64,000 nt of DNA from Trichopria drosophilae (taxonomy: Eukaryota; Arthropoda; Insecta; Hymenoptera; Diapriidae), in the NCBI GenBank assembly GCA_030407085.1, contig CM059587.1, positions 106,308,501 through 106,372,500 of the forward strand, written 5' to 3'. Each line of letters starts with the position of its first letter. Within the stretch, counting starts at the first letter, position 1. This document shows positions 14,248-27,203 of the stretch, piece after piece. The position numbers and the translations under genes were made by a program. The notes below the pieces were generated by a model. The model had not been told where the DNA came from and did not search any database. It was given only the letters and a program-made list of their open reading frames with translations.

Positions 14248-14473
14248 TGATCTTCGATATATTTACCCATTCGGTTCCTCGCCTTCCCCTCCGGTCTCGT
14301 TATTTTTACCAAAAGAATAGAGCGTCGTTTCTTCCACTCCCGTCAATTGCGTTATATGCATGACATCACATGAGGCCATTCTTGGGGCCACAGCGCGGAA
14401 GGTGGGGTAAAAGAGAACGTCGTTAGGTAAATATAACGAGACGGAACCGGGCAATTATGCCGGGACTCTACTG
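14248..14473 (-). mobile_element. TA-flanked MITE (mariner/pogo-like), copy 2
   Basis: Read on the minus strand it begins CAGTAGAGTCCCGGCATAAT, matching the start of the element at 192-457, and shares the inner blocks around the TGACGTCA-like and GGTTCCTCGCCTTCCCCTCC segments. TA lies just outside both ends. It is about 226 bp and has no ORF. The left end is more decayed than the right. Confidence 0.72.
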
Positions 14474-14534
14474 TAATAATGATTGTGTTTCATATGAAAA
14501 GGAAAACATCCATCTATCTAGACTTTACGCTATA

Positions 14535-14728
14535 AATAAAGTAGTTAAAATAACCAGAATCGATGATTAAACAGGCCCTTGTTATTTTTCCTGGTTAAAA
14601 TAACCAGAATTCTGGTTGGTTTAATTAGAAATATTGTTGGTTTAATATTATTAAAACAATTCGTTTTCTAATTAAACTGCCCAGAATCTTGGTTATTATA
14701 TTTTGGTTATAACCAGAAGATTTTTTTA
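14535..14728 (+). repeat. AACCAGAA dispersed repeat, copy 1
   Basis: Contains AGTTAAAATAACCAGAAT, AGGCCCTTGTTATTTTTCCT and CCAGAATTCTGG, the same blocks in the same order as at 28368-28597 and 34841-35070. It is rich in internal palindromes built on GGTTAAAATAACC and CCAGAATTCTGG. The borders are approximate. Probably a MITE family. Confidence 0.75.
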
Positions 14729-15044
14729 GTAAAATATTTGTTATAATATACCGTGAAAAACAAGAATTATTGCCAGATTTTGACATAGTTTCTGCTTATA
14801 ACAAGATATAATGGCTAAAAATTATATTATTACAAATTATAAATCTAAAAAATAAACTATTACTTCAATTCGGGTGTCAGAAAAACTGCAAAATGATTAT
14901 TTTTATGAGAAAAGTACCCGATTAAAATTACAGTTACAAAATTAAAGAATATTGCAATGTCCTCTCTAAGTAGGTATAAACGGAATTAAAGAATTTATTT
15001 TCTCGAAGTACAGAGTACTTTGTTATATCGATTTTTCTTTCGTG

Positions 15045-15049
15045 TCAGT
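15045..15049 (+). promoter_or_regulatory. Putative initiator (TCAGT) of OR-2
   Basis: A TCAGT arthropod initiator match 31 bases before the proposed OR-2 start codon, preceded by a T-rich stretch. The same motif sits upstream of OR-5 to OR-8. Sequence match only. Confidence 0.35.
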
Positions 15050-15079
15050 ACAATACGTGGTAAACTTTTGCGTATCAGG

Positions 15080-18000
15080 ATGACAATAGAAAGTATATGA
15101 CTATTGGCGAACTTTTTCGGCATTTTCCTATAAGGGGTTCCGTATCCGGCGAACGTCTTACAGCTGATGTTCCTTGTTTTACAAAGGACAAATAATTTCA
15201 ACCTTGAATTTGAATTGTTCAGTTTTTCGTGTATAATACATGATTATTAATGAATTATTTAGCAACATCTTTTTAGATTTAGAATGGGCAATAGGATTAA
15301 ATCGACTAAGTTTAAATGCTTACGGCATATGGCCTGGTATTCCTGATGGTCCAGATTTCAAGAGAAAATACTTACGATTGTCAGTAATTATTGTTATAAT
15401 GATAGTTACACTTTCCATTCCTCAACTGTTTGCCATGTATCACGTTAGGCACGAATTGCCTCTGATACTTGACAACATGATGACCAGTATCATCACTTTG
15501 CTATCAACTCTTAAACTCATCGTCTTCTGGTGTCGACAAGGAGGTAACTTTATGTCACTACTTTCAATCTAGCATCATATTCATTCTAATCATTTTTATG
15601 CAATATGAAGATAATAACAATAATTGTATTAAACAATGATACTGTTTAAGATCTAGTAACTATCTTGATGTCAATGGCCTCAGACTGGAAGGAGACACAA
15701 TGCGATTCTCATCGAGAAATGATGATAGCGGAGGCTCAGCATGGCCGAATGTTTACGATATTAGGATTTGCAATGATGTTTGGGAACTTTTGCAGTTTCA
15801 TTTTCTTCCCGATTTTCGGATTAACATATCGCGTTATCTCAAACATCACTGATTACGGAGACCGTTTACTCGTTGTACAATCCTACTATCCTTATGATTA
15901 CTATGAAACGCCTTACTACGAATTAACTTATACCAGTCAAGCAATCGGAGCGTTTTGTGTCACGATGGCCTTATCCACCCTCGATACATTTTTTCCTGTT
16001 CTTGTTTTCCACATTTGTGGGCAACTTCGTGTACTTAGCAATAAAATTCACGAGCTCCCAGAACATGATATAAGGAATGAATCGAATACGGAGTGGAATT
16101 ATTGGAGAAGATTAGGAGAACTCGTGGATAATCATGTTCATATTATAAGGTAAATTGTAATAAAAAAAATAATTACCTCAGTGATGAAAATTATTCCCAA
16201 TTATTTTACACATATCATCATCAAGTTAGTAATTTTGATTTAAATGTGCTTCATGTTATCTCATGCCAAATTAATTGAGATCGTTCAAACTTATTGTGAT
16301 TCGTCTATTTGTTCTGTCAACGGAATTGAACTTCATATATGCTTTCTATATAATATAATAAGTTTCATTAATTAAAACTATCTCGGATAAAACACTAGCT
16401 TGAAATATCAAATATCAACATTTTCATTACAAAAAAAAATCTTCTAGAAATTATTTGTACTATTTTTAAAAACATATTTTTTTCATTGTCCCAGGCTTGT
16501 GCAAAAAGTTGAAAATATCTACACTCTATTAATATTTCTTCAAGTTCTCACAATGTCAGCCGCAACAGTCTGCGTAGGCTTTGAAATCCTGAATGTAAGT
16601 TTTCTTTACAAAATAAATATATTTTATTTTATAATTTTATCGTTATTATACAAATTATTAATTTAAAGCAGATTTCTCTCATTTTCATTTATTATAAATC
16701 CTTAACCATAGTGCATCATGCCTTTTTGGGATAAGAATTTTTCGTTCCAATTCGTTCAAATAATTTTTAAAATTAACAAATTATTGCCTTTCCTTATTAT
16801 TAATGTAACATAAAGGTGCAAAATGTAAAATACATTTCAGTTTACGAAATGAATACAATCTACACATGAATATGACTCGCTAATATTTATCTGCAACAAT
16901 TAAAAATTGCATTAGTAAACAGAAACAGTACTTTTTAATGAATAAACGATGTAATTACATATTAAATGAATACTTGTTCATGATAATTATTTCTCGCGTA
17001 AATAAATGCAATTTTTAGTTGTTTTTGGCGAGCAATAGTATGTAGTTTTTTTTTTAATTTCGAATGTGATACACATTGCCGTATTTAAAGTCATGATTCA
17101 GATATTCTAACGGCAAATTTTTCCACAAAAATTCTTAATTTCAATAACATAATAAATAATAATAAGTATCCTACTGATCGACAATACTATAACGCCTAAT
17201 AGAATACAAATTGTCACCATGCTACTTCAGTCATGTCGAATAGTTCAAAATATAATTTTTTGTAATATTAATTAAAATTTAGGATATTGGTTAAATTGTT
17301 CAAAATTAAAAGATATTATGTCTGAAGTAGGCGCTAGATACTTCCGACACCATGCCAGTTCTGCAATTGACGTTTCTTCTAGGGTCCCTTTCTGCCGCAT
17401 TGGTGCATATATATTTTTACTGTGCAGCTTCAGAAGAGCTCATGGCACAAGTAAGTTTAATTTTATGTATGGAAAAAAGGAGAGTATAACCACCAGAGTA
17501 ATTTTGACAATGAAATGATTTTATAATTCTTTGAAGTACTAACAAATACTAACATTTTTCGTACGTATTAAAGTTTCCATTCAGCGGAAAAAGCATATCG
17601 GTCAAGTTTATGTTTTATAGTGTTTTTTTATCAGAATTTAAAGAATATCATGTTAAATGGCGCTGGTTAAATAACTTACATGATATATTCTTACAAAAAC
17701 ATATCAAAACTTTTGAAATAAAACCCTGGTAGTGAAATAGTTCAGTTTTACGTAGTTCTTAGGTAATATAATTTTACACTATTTAGTTTTCGTTCACCAT
17801 TATGATTATCGTGGTCTTATATCTACACTATATTATGTCGGATTATATCTGGTTTTAATAACACTTAAGAACATCCGGGGATTTATGCTAATATTCTACG
17901 TCTTAATATACTTAGCAATGTATCCAGATGATTATTGGGAATTCCACAATTAACTGCCTATTTTCGAATCTAGTCAACATCGGGAACTTATTTCCTCTTC

Positions 18001-21000
18001 AGAATCAGTAGTTCCTCCTCAGTAGTGTCAGTAGAGTATCACTCTGTAATTTTCTCAGCTATCGGTATCAGTTTCATATACATCAATATCGTTTCCATCA
18101 TCATCTTATTCACGAATACTATCAACATCACTTTAAATTAATTCTACGATTACCATCACTTACCCCGATGTCACTATCAGAGTTGTTGGGAGGATTATAT
18201 TCAGGATTATTATCACTTCTAATATGGTCACTGCTTTCAATTCTTGCACAAAACAACGTTTGTTTGAATCTGCGTTTAAAATCTTTTATAGGTCTGCGAT
18301 TTCGAATGTACATTATAATGTACAATAATTATTGACGTTCTCATTTTGCCCAATATAAAAAAATTAAAACTCTGATTAATCACACATATATTCCAACGAT
18401 TCACGACGGATTAAAATGATGATATAGCACTTACACATGCTGCACTTGTATTACATTGTGAAAAGTTAGTTTTAACATCCACAATTTAGATAATTTCATT
18501 ATTTAAAACTTATTTATCCTAGCTTGAAAATAGTTTAAAACGTAGTTTAAAAAAAAGTATAGTTTAAATCGTCGAGGTCTTCAACTTCATATTAGTTGAA
18601 TAATAAATCAGAATCTGAATCTAAATAACTGTGGGTAATTACGATCACCATGTTATTGTCAATAAAAATGAATATGAAGTATCTAATTTAGCAGTAACTC
18701 GATTCCTTCATAATTCAGCAGGAAGCCTAATATCGGAATATTTATATTATGGGATTAGAAACTGCCGAAACCCCAATTTACAATTCGTACATTCATTTAA
18801 AATATTTCTTTTATCCATACAATTTTATCTCATATTTTTCCATATTTTTTTCTAATGGAACCACTTTATGCCCTCAGGTTTTTTTAAATCTATAAAAGAT
18901 GATACTTTTATCTTCCTATGGTATAAAATTGGGATTCATAAGGTGGTTTTGTTATACACAAACGATTTATGGAAGAAATTTGTTTATAACAAGTAGTTGC
19001 TAGCTGCATGCAGCATCAAGGTACTAGTAATATTGAAAGTTGACAAAGTTATTGTCTTTTAGGAAAAAACTGAACATCATAAAGTGATTCTGCAATGAAG
19101 AAACGACTTTTGCAATTAATTTGTTTCTAGCAATGCTGTTGTTTTTAATTTTTATGTTTATACGCATTTTAGTGTTTTCAGACATCATGTTAGTATGCAT
19201 AAATTTAATTTAATTAAAAGATTTTTGTGTAATTTTTACATTTTATAGTTTGCTAATCTTTTTTGCAGTTGCGAATCGATTGTCAATTTCATTGTAAAAA
19301 TGTTTGTTGATTAAGTCGATGGCTTGTAAGAAGAAGCGGGCATCACAATCGTGAGCCGAATAACCGGACATTTTGAATGTTTTGCGCCGAAGAACAGGAC
19401 ATTTCAGAATTTGTGGCGAAGAACCGGGAATTTCAGAATTTAAGACGAAGAACCGGACTTTTAACAATGTTGCCGCGAATAACCGGACCAAGATGAACTT
19501 TTGAAAATCCGGTTCTTCGTCGCACACTTGAGAAATGTCCGGTTCTTCGTACCAGCCATCCAAATCTCACTTAATTAGCTAATGCCATGATACGCAACAA
19601 TTATTGCAGTTTTATCATTATCAAAGTTTTTCATACAAATCTTCTTAACCTTTAGACTGCCGGAAAATCAATATTTTGACGCAGCATAAAAACTTGTTTA
19701 ATGTTTATTTTTAGACTAAAATATATATTAATTTATTATTATTTTCACTTATTAAAGTCATTTATGATAAATTTACCCCTCCACACCCCTTTTTACCTAC
19801 CCCAAATCCATTAAATCTGTATTTTCTACATTGTGCAAGTGGTCATTATTTTGTTTCCTTCAGACTATAATTATAAGAGAATACATTTTTAGTGTACTTA
19901 CACTAGAATCAAATAAATCAAAAAAGTGTATGTACACGGAGAATCAATATATTGACGCACCTCATGATCTACACTTTGTGTATGATCAATCATTGATATG
20001 AGGTACCCTAAATACCAGTTTTCTCATGGCGATATGCTCTTCTAAATCCCGGCAGTCTAAAGGTTAAAAGTATAAAAACGCCTATATAAGAACCTAAACG
20101 TTACTCCATGTAATGTTTTATTAACATTTATGATATGCTAACAATATTTTGTATAAAACAAATAATCTCAATTTAAAAACAAAGTTTTAATCTATATTTT
20201 TTCCAGGGTCTAGAAGTTAATCGAAGCGTATACGACGGAGATTGGTACTTTTTGCATTCGAAAAAAATGCATTCAGTTGTCCCTGTAATGGTTCGATCGC
20301 AAGTGCCCTTACGACTTTCTGCTGGAAAATTCTTATATATGTCCTTAGAAACTTTTGCGAATGTACGTATAGTATAAGTCATTTGTATCTTCTATGATTA
20401 TTACGCGTGTAGACAAAAATAGTACGTTGCACATATCCTAGAAACATCCTTGTGTTTAATATTCCGAAATGCCTGCTTATTGGCAGTAATTTAATCAAAT
20501 TATAAAAGTTTTCTTAATTGATTTTTATTTAAAGAGAGTGAATATTATGGAATTCGATTAAAATTCAATTACAAATGGCATTCAGTTCACTTTTTCCACA
20601 CCACAACCGATCTACCGACTTTTATAGCGACCCTCTACGTTTTTTAAAATTATAATTTATGTCAGCATTACTAAAAAATCTTAACGAGCTATTTAGAAAA
20701 TTGTAAAAAAAGGAATACATTCACAACATGCATTGGTAAATTGCTTAATGGAACCCATATACCTAAATTTTCAGCAACATTAAGTCATCATTAAAATATT
20801 CTTTCACGGAGTTATTATTGACGTTAAGAAAAGAAGGGATAAACATTTTGTTGTAAAGAATTTCATGATCTGTATCTTATGCCTGAAACACTTTTTCGAC
20901 AGATTCATTTTTTTTAAATAAGTGCGAAAAACGTCAAAAATAAAGTGTCTTTTCTTTGTTTTGACCTTGTCGCCCATTTTTGCTATGATATTAATATTTA

Positions 21001-21366
21001 GCTCACCAAATTATGTCGGTAAACATAGAGACTAAAATATCATAGAGACTAAAGGTTTGGGACTTCCTATTTCTTTAAGTAAACTACACATCTATTGATT
21101 GAAACGTAAGATTTTACAATCCCTAATTAAAACTTATTATTTCTAAAATACATTTACTTGAAAATTATTTCATATTTTTATTTTAAGTTCATATACTGCA
21201 CAACAATTTTATTCAGATTAATTTTCTATTTGTGTCTGCACGTGTTTAGTGTATGTAATTATCTAACGCAACAATATCAGTATAATTTATAATACATTTA
21301 TGATTGCAGATTTTGAAATCAACCGCTGGTTACATTTCCGTCCTCATTGCTGTTAACAGAGGCTAA
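15080..21366 (+). CDS. OR-2: odorant receptor, 7tm_6 family, 7 exons
   Basis: Coding exons are 15080-15092, 15277-15543, 15657-16149, 16495-16594, 17331-17450, 20207-20362 and 21310-21366, totalling 1206 nt and 401 residues, stop TAA. Exon 2 reads DLEWAIGLNRLSLNAYGIWP. Exon 3 includes MASDWKETQ, SNITDYGDR, SYYPYD and FHICGQLRVL. Exon 6 ends with the family signature RLSAGKFLYMSLETFAN, and exon 7 is ILKSTAGYISVLIAVNRG. Phases 1,1,2,0,0,0 match the other genes. Exon 5 follows the AG at 17329-17330, which aligns ALDTSDT with AMDSSNT of OR-1. The 13-nt exon 1 (MTIE) is a prediction from phase, position and the nearby TCAGT. An in-frame ATG at 15240 continuous with exon 2 is the alternative start. 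Intron 5 is 2.8 kb and carries repeats and a piggyBac-like MITE. Confidence 0.93.
17990..18325 (-). pseudogene. Possible relic of an acidic transposase N-terminus
   Basis: On the minus strand an open stretch beginning MYIIMYIRNRRPIKDF passes through a basic segment into SDSDIGVSDG. It is followed in another frame by Asp/Glu-rich codons (GNDIDVYETDTDS) broken by stops. A basic-then-acidic start resembles the N-terminal regions of piggyBac-type transposases, but no catalytic core is visible. It lies inside OR-2 intron 5, about 1.3 kb from a TTAA-flanked MITE. This is a guess from composition and context. Confidence 0.2.
19358..19550. repeat. GAAGAACCGGA repeats, four or five direct then two inverted
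   Basis: Units of about 29-30 bp start GAAGAACCGGAC or GAATAACCGGAC and follow each other on the + strand from 19358. From about 19508 the same core appears inverted as TCCGGTTCTTCG, twice. An ORF crosses it on the minus strand but its sequence is just the translated repeat. Located in OR-2 intron 5. Confidence 0.7.
19649..20063. mobile_element. piggyBac-like MITE (TTAA target site)
   Basis: Perfect 15-bp terminal inverted repeats CCTTTAGACTGCCGG (19649-19663) and CCGGCAGTCTAAAGG (20049-20063) are flanked on both sides by TTAA (19645-19648, 20064-20067). Subterminal blocks AATCAATATTTTGACGCA and AATCAATATATTGACGCA are also shared, in direct orientation. TTAA duplication with CCTTT-type ends is characteristic of the piggyBac superfamily. 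At 415 bp it has no transposase. Located in OR-2 intron 5. Confidence 0.88.
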
Positions 21367-21491
21367 AATGTATTTGTGGAATATAAAAAAAATCACTGTT
21401 ATATAGATATATAATTATCAAGTTGACGTATTAAAAAGTTCTTTAGGACGTACGATCATGTCAACGTTTGTTACTAATTTTTTGTTAGAAA

Positions 21492-21497
21492 AATAAA
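21492..21497 (+). terminator. AATAAA poly(A) signal, OR-2
   Basis: Canonical AATAAA 126 bp after the OR-2 stop codon. Confidence 0.45.
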
Positions 21498-22639
21498 TAT
21501 ATGCATCAGCGACTATTTACAATTTTAATGACAATGTCAAATTAACTATCCCTTTTCGTCATTAACTAACCGGACTAGCATTGAAATATTCAAGATTATT
21601 ATTTCTTCGTAATATTATGAATTGTCCAAACCCACGGCTGAATCTTTTTATCTCACATGAGATATATTTTTTAAAGAGGGCTTACTAGTAGAAATCGTCA
21701 GTAACATTTCGTAAATTAATATTAGCACTTAGGGCGCCATATTGATTATCAAATTCTTTTCTATAGATATTACTTTCTAAAATAAGTCATTTCTTTTTTT
21801 TACTTATTATCCAGAAAGATTCATTGAGCAAAGTAAACTAACCGCACAAAATCCGTTCCGACAAGAGAAATCACATTCCAGAACATTTTTAAAATAATTA
21901 TTAAAGTTAAACTATTTATTATAGGCCGACCACTTGTAAAAATATGCCTCCGCACTTTTCGAACAAAAAACCAAATCGCTCCTTAGAAAAGATTCAAACA
22001 GTGAAGACAAGTCTCGATTGTATCAATAAATCGTAGTCTACAACGCTCTGAATAAAAAACACCATAACTTTCAAGAAGAAAAGAAGCAAATTAGAATATA
22101 GGCTAGAAATGTTCTCAGATTCTTAATTATGCATTGATATAAGGATAACCAATTCTCCGTAAAGCTTACGATCGATTTTCAGACTTGGAGACATTTAGTA
22201 TCTCGTAGTCGTAGAGAAACTAAAGACAAGTACGGTATCACTCCGATAAAAAACGAGAGAAATAATCGACAGATAAGAAACGTTGAATATACTTAAAGAT
22301 TTGCAAAAGGATTGTCCAAACGATAGTATATAAAGTAGATTGAAAACATACCATGTAATTGGACCATCTGTACTATTTCCAAATTTCAGGATTTTTTGTT
22401 TATGGATTTACACCAAAAACGCGGGTTTCAAGGTAAGATTTTATACGCAAAATAAACGTATTGAGCAATACGTCTTACACGAATGCTTCTTATTTATTTT
22501 TATTTGTTACATTTATCGAAAAGTATTAGAAGTACACTGGACCATTTGTAAATATTATAAATTAACTTGTTAGTTAAATTAAAAATATGCAGAGTCATGA
22601 ACAATTAATGTGTTACTGATTAATGAAGGATTTATAGGG

Positions 22640-23533
22640 GACGACGGGGCGAAGCGACGCATCTGAAATGTATGGAGCACTGAATAGCATACATCATATA
22701 TAGAGTTCATTATTCCGCATATTCAGATGTAGGGTATTTTATTTTTCACTGATTTACCACCTCATGAAAACTAATTACCATTTTTTGGGTATTTCAGTCC
22801 ATATTTGTTTCTCGCATTATTCACATATTCGTCTTTTTAGGGACACAGTTTCTCGTACATTTTTGATGATACGCACTTGGTATTCTTTCATATATGCAGA
22901 CTGATAATTTCTAGATTTTAATAAAAAAGATTTAAAAATAAAAGTCCGTTAATTTTACAGAAAGTGACAACTGAAAAAATATCTCCAATTCTTAGAGAAA
23001 TTATCTGTTAATAAAAACAATGATTTCGTTATACCAATGTTTATATTCATAACAAACAACAATGAAAATGATGTACGCACATTTGGCATTGTGTCAGTCT
23101 TCATTATTATAAAAGGGAAAAAATGTAGTCAACCCATCCATTTTTCAAAAGCAACACATTGAATTAGAAAAACATGCTTAAATGGAATATTTCTGTAGTA
23201 AATAAGACCATCATGTCGTTCTGTTTACAATTTCCCGATAAATGTACATAACCTAAAATCTACCCAATTTGTAGTTAAATCATCAGTTTATATATTCGTG
23301 AATAGCAAAATATATATAACAAAATTAATTAAACAAAAATAATCTAAGTCATACAAAAACAGTTATTGTAAGGTATATTTTACAATACTCGGAATCGGCA
23401 AAATCAACAAATTTTCATGTTAATTCCACTATCTTTTTTTATAGTTTGATCCATTAACTTATTGGTATTTAATTTTTTTATGTTCTTCTTGAAGACCACT
23501 GAAAATTAGAGTGCGTCGCTTCGCCCCGGTGTC
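22640..23533. mobile_element. ~0.9 kb inverted-repeat element between OR-2 and OR-3
   Basis: CGGGGCGAAGCGACGCA on the left (about 22645) is the exact complement of TGCGTCGCTTCGCCCCG on the right (about 23512-23528). Outside this core the match weakens (GACGA against GACAC). The interior is AT-rich with no ORF of note. It looks like a non-autonomous DNA transposon. Exact ends and target duplication are unclear. Confidence 0.7.
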
Positions 23534-23969
23534 TTTTTGTATCTTTTAAAGCGCCTCCTATACATTTCTAGCATTTCGATACTCACCGAATGTTGTATTC
23601 ATTATGTTATGTATTAAAATTATGGAATTTCAACAGATGAGTGTCAAAAATTATACTAATAAAGACCTACTCTCATTCATGTAGAAGATATTAAATGAAC
23701 ACGTTAACTTTATTTGTTATACTTGTTTTCATTTTCATGCTTAATAATCATGATTTATCATCTATTCTCATGAGGAATATCACCAATCGCAGAGTTAAAT
23801 TAAAAATATATTACAAAATTGAAGCAATCATAAAGTAGGATTGCATGTATGAGTAATAAAAATAATTGATATAAAATAAGTAAATAAGTGGAAGTTAATA
23901 GTTAGTGATTTTTACTAAATTGCAAATTATATCATTAATTGAATAATAAATATGACAACTAATTAAGTT

Positions 23970-26895
23970 ATGTATTTATGTTTCTTCCTAGGGAGAGAAA
24001 GTGCTATTTTACTCCCAGGATATAGGAAGAAAAATAGCATTTTGCGCTCCGAGGGTGAGAAAATATTCTTGTTATCAATGTCTGAAATTCTTGTAAGGCT
24101 TATCAAATACTAGTATTACCAGAAAATGGTAACCACAATTTTTTGTTATTTAAACTAGAAAAGTATAAAATAGTAAAGATCTATGATCTCAATTTTAGCA
24201 CTCTTGTAACTAGTATCGTACCTTTTCCTGATTAAATGATTTGATTTACGTTTCTTAGATTTAGAATGGGCGATCGGTTTGAATCGACTAAGTTTAGACG
24301 TTTTAGGACTATGGCCAATGTCAAATACTCTTGTCATCAAGAATGTACGGACACCGTTAGTTATCTTAACGATTCTTATTACAATGGTCTTACCTCAAAC
24401 TCTGTCCATGATCAGAGTCATCAATGAATTACAGCTTATTGTGGACAATCTAATTACGTATTGTCCATCTTTTGTTGTGGTATTGAAGCTATACATATTA
24501 TGGCGAGGACAGGAGGGTAAGAATCCGCATTATTAATTAACTTTTCATGAATTCCTAAGCTATTAATATTAGTATTGTCTATTAATTACAATAAAATATG
24601 GTCCTGAATAGGCAAGAAACATTTTAGTAACTTCAATTATATAATTAATACCATCATATGGAATTATATTATTTAAACAAGCAACATTTACATATTTGTA
24701 TAATATATATAATATTTTATACTATGGTTTCATTTCTTTCTGTCACATATTTAAATACAAAATTATTTTTTAAACGGGCTTATAAAAAAAAACAATGATG
24801 ACAAATTGTTAATGTTCTGTCCATCACTTATATATCCTTCTTGACGCTTGGGATGTGGTCAATTCCGATTTTATACTACGAAAATGGATGCTTAATTTGG
24901 AGATACTTTTGTCCTTACTTTAAGATGATTTTATAATAATAATTTAAATTTTATCATGGAAAAAACATAACACATTAGGTGTCTTGAATAATTGTAATCT
25001 GAAGATACTGCTCAGGACATAAATTAAATGTTTAAAGTCATTTATTGCACCTTCGAATCAAGTAAACACCCTCTGCTTATTCTATTTTTCATCATCATTT
25101 TCAGTAATATATCTTTTTCAATACCAATGGCACACTACCCAAAGAATTAAAGAATTATGCATAGGTTGTACCTCAATTATTTTGCCATATGTAATTTAAC
25201 AGTTGGATTAACTTTCATTGTAAATCAATAATTATGACTGATATTATTTCATAAAAGCATTAGCACCAGTCGTAAAATCGATAGCTAACGATTGGATAAT
25301 GAAAAGACCGGATTGGGAATACCTTATTATGAGAAAAGAAGCGCATCGAGCTCGAATATTCACGATAAGCGGATACTTAATTTCTTTATCGTGCATCGCT
25401 GGCTTCATATTTACTCCCTTATTTGGATTAAGTTATCGAATGATCACCAATATTACGGATAAAGGTGACAAATTTTTGCCTTTACAAACATACTACCCTT
25501 ACGACTGGATTCAAAGCCCCTACTTCGAACTGACTTATGCAAGTCAAGTCGTAGCTGCAAGTCTGGTTTCTACTTGTTTTTTCATACCAGACAATTTTTT
25601 TGGGGTACTCATCTTTCACGCTTGCGGTCAGTTTGAAATACTGGGCTATAAAATGTCGACAATGGTATCAACTTCAGACGAATTTTTGTACTTTAATAAA
25701 CAAAGATTTTTACTTAGAATGAAGGAGAATATTGTACAGCACGTCCATCTAATTAGGTAAGGACATTGCAGAAACATTAAAGGTTACCATTAAGCACAAA
25801 AAATACTGAATCGCTTAGTTGGAAACAGAACATGATAAGCTGTGACGAATTGTTATTTATGTTTAGATGCCTTTATTATTTTCAGAACTGTCAAGAGGAT
25901 TGAAGAGTCATTTAACGTATTGATTTTAGGACAAATGATGTCGATGACTTGCAATATATGCTGTTTGGGGTTTGACATCGCATCAGTAAGTTTACAAGAA
26001 AATATTTATTTAAAAAAAATTAATATATAATATATAAACTCAACTATATTGACTGGTATCAAAAAATGTATTCCATACAAGTGGAAGGTATATGGAATAC
26101 ACTTCACATATCATATGACATCAAAATATTCTGAAAAAAATGTTGTAGATGTTTCACATGTTTATTTTTATACTCTAAATATTTTTAAAATCATTAAATA
26201 TATTAATAATAAAAATTGTGTTAATAGGCATTAAAACATAAAGGGGAAAATGCACCATTTACGCAAATGACAGTACTTCTTTTTACATTAGTGGGATTGA
26301 TGTTGCATATGTTTGTCTATTGTTTTGCTGGCGAAACACTAGCAGTGCAGGTAATTCTCAAACATATTTTGATGATAACTAACAATATCTTCATAATTGT
26401 GCATAAACAAAAGGTCTTTGTACACTGTATAATTATTATTTTATGAAACATTTCTTTTCTATTATAATCATGATCACTATATTTAGTACCATCATTGATT
26501 TACATAGATTATAATAAATCAATGAATTAGCATTTTATACTTTTAAGTAATTTAACCTAAACTTGTCCTATATTTAATGAATTCATATAAACGCCTCACT
26601 GTGATAATATTTATATATTACAGAGCCAAGGAGTTTGTCAAGGTGCCTATAACAGCGCTTGGTATTTATTACGGAAAAGCGACGCTAAAGCATTAATTCC
26701 AACACTCATGCGTGCTCAATACCCGTTGAGGATATCAGCTGGGAAATTCGTCTACTTATCTCTCGAAACTTACTGTAATGTAAGTTGTAACCTATTCAGT
26801 ATACAAAATTGAAGTGAGTAATCTACGTATTATTCCAGATTTTGAGATCATCTGGAGGATACCTTTCGATGCTGTTTGCCGTCAGTAACAAATAA
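23970..26895 (+). CDS. OR-3: odorant receptor, 7tm_6 family, 7 exons
   Basis: Coding exons are 23970-24054, 24259-24516, 25264-25756, 25886-25985, 26228-26350, 26624-26779 and 26839-26895, giving 1272 nt and 423 residues, stop TAA. Exon 1 (28 codons, starting MYLCFFLGRES) ends with a strong G|GTGAGA donor in phase 1 and joins DLEWAIGLNRLSLDVLGLWP. Exon 3 carries SIANDW, LSYRMITNITDKGD, YYPYD and FHACGQFEIL. Exon 6 ends RISAGKFVYLSLETYCN and exon 7 is ILRSSGGYLSMLFAVSNK. The intron phases match the rest of the array. It is the most compact gene here (2.9 kb), and intron 6 is only 59 bp. It has the longest N-terminus after OR-1; the first exon is supported by frame and donor only. Expected to act as an Orco-dependent odorant-gated channel subunit (family knowledge). 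Confidence 0.93.
26067..26101. repeat. Perfect 11-bp hairpin in OR-3 intron 4
   Basis: TGTATTCCATA (26067-26077) and TATGGAATACA (26091-26101) are exact complements with a 13-base loop. Confidence 0.5.
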
Positions 26896-27203
26896 ATACT
26901 GAATATTCCGAAACTATTATATAAGTTTAAAGATTGGGGGTTAAAACATATTCTTAAGTGAATTTATGCGTTTTTCGGAAACATAAATAGAAATAACCAA
27001 ACCATGTTATGAAATATATTTTACCACTTATACTATAACGTAATCATAAATTTCTGAATTTGACCCGAAATTGATACTTTTCTTTACGGAGATTCCCTCA
27101 AGAAACAATTCCGAACACTTCTCGAAATATTCATGATACTGCAGGATCATCATAAAATTATAGATCTTAATTATTGAACGCGCAAAGGTCCTCGATGTAC
27201 AAA

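Larger units (their letters stand above)
8846..15079. other. 6.2 kb intergenic region OR-1/OR-2
   Basis: This is the longest spacer in the array. It is AT-rich without OR exon remnants that I could recognise. It holds a hairpin at 11062-11114, a reverse-oriented TA-flanked MITE at 14248-14473 and an AACCAGAA-type repeat at 14535-14728. The ORFs of 60-110 codons here look like chance. Confidence 0.6.
21367..23969. other. Intergenic OR-2/OR-3
   Basis: AT-rich spacer with an AATAAA at 21492-21497 that may end OR-2 transcripts. Most of the right half is the inverted-repeat element at 22640-23533. No further gene seen. Confidence 0.6.

Noticed and set aside
14957..14973. ATGTCCTCTCTAAGTAG followed by GTATAA as OR-2 exon 1
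   Set aside because: Good donor but phase 2, which breaks the frame into exon 2.
15240..15276. In-frame ATG directly upstream of OR-2 exon 2
   Set aside because: It would skip the acceptor conserved in all paralogues and give a hydrophobic leader unlike the others; kept only as the alternative start.
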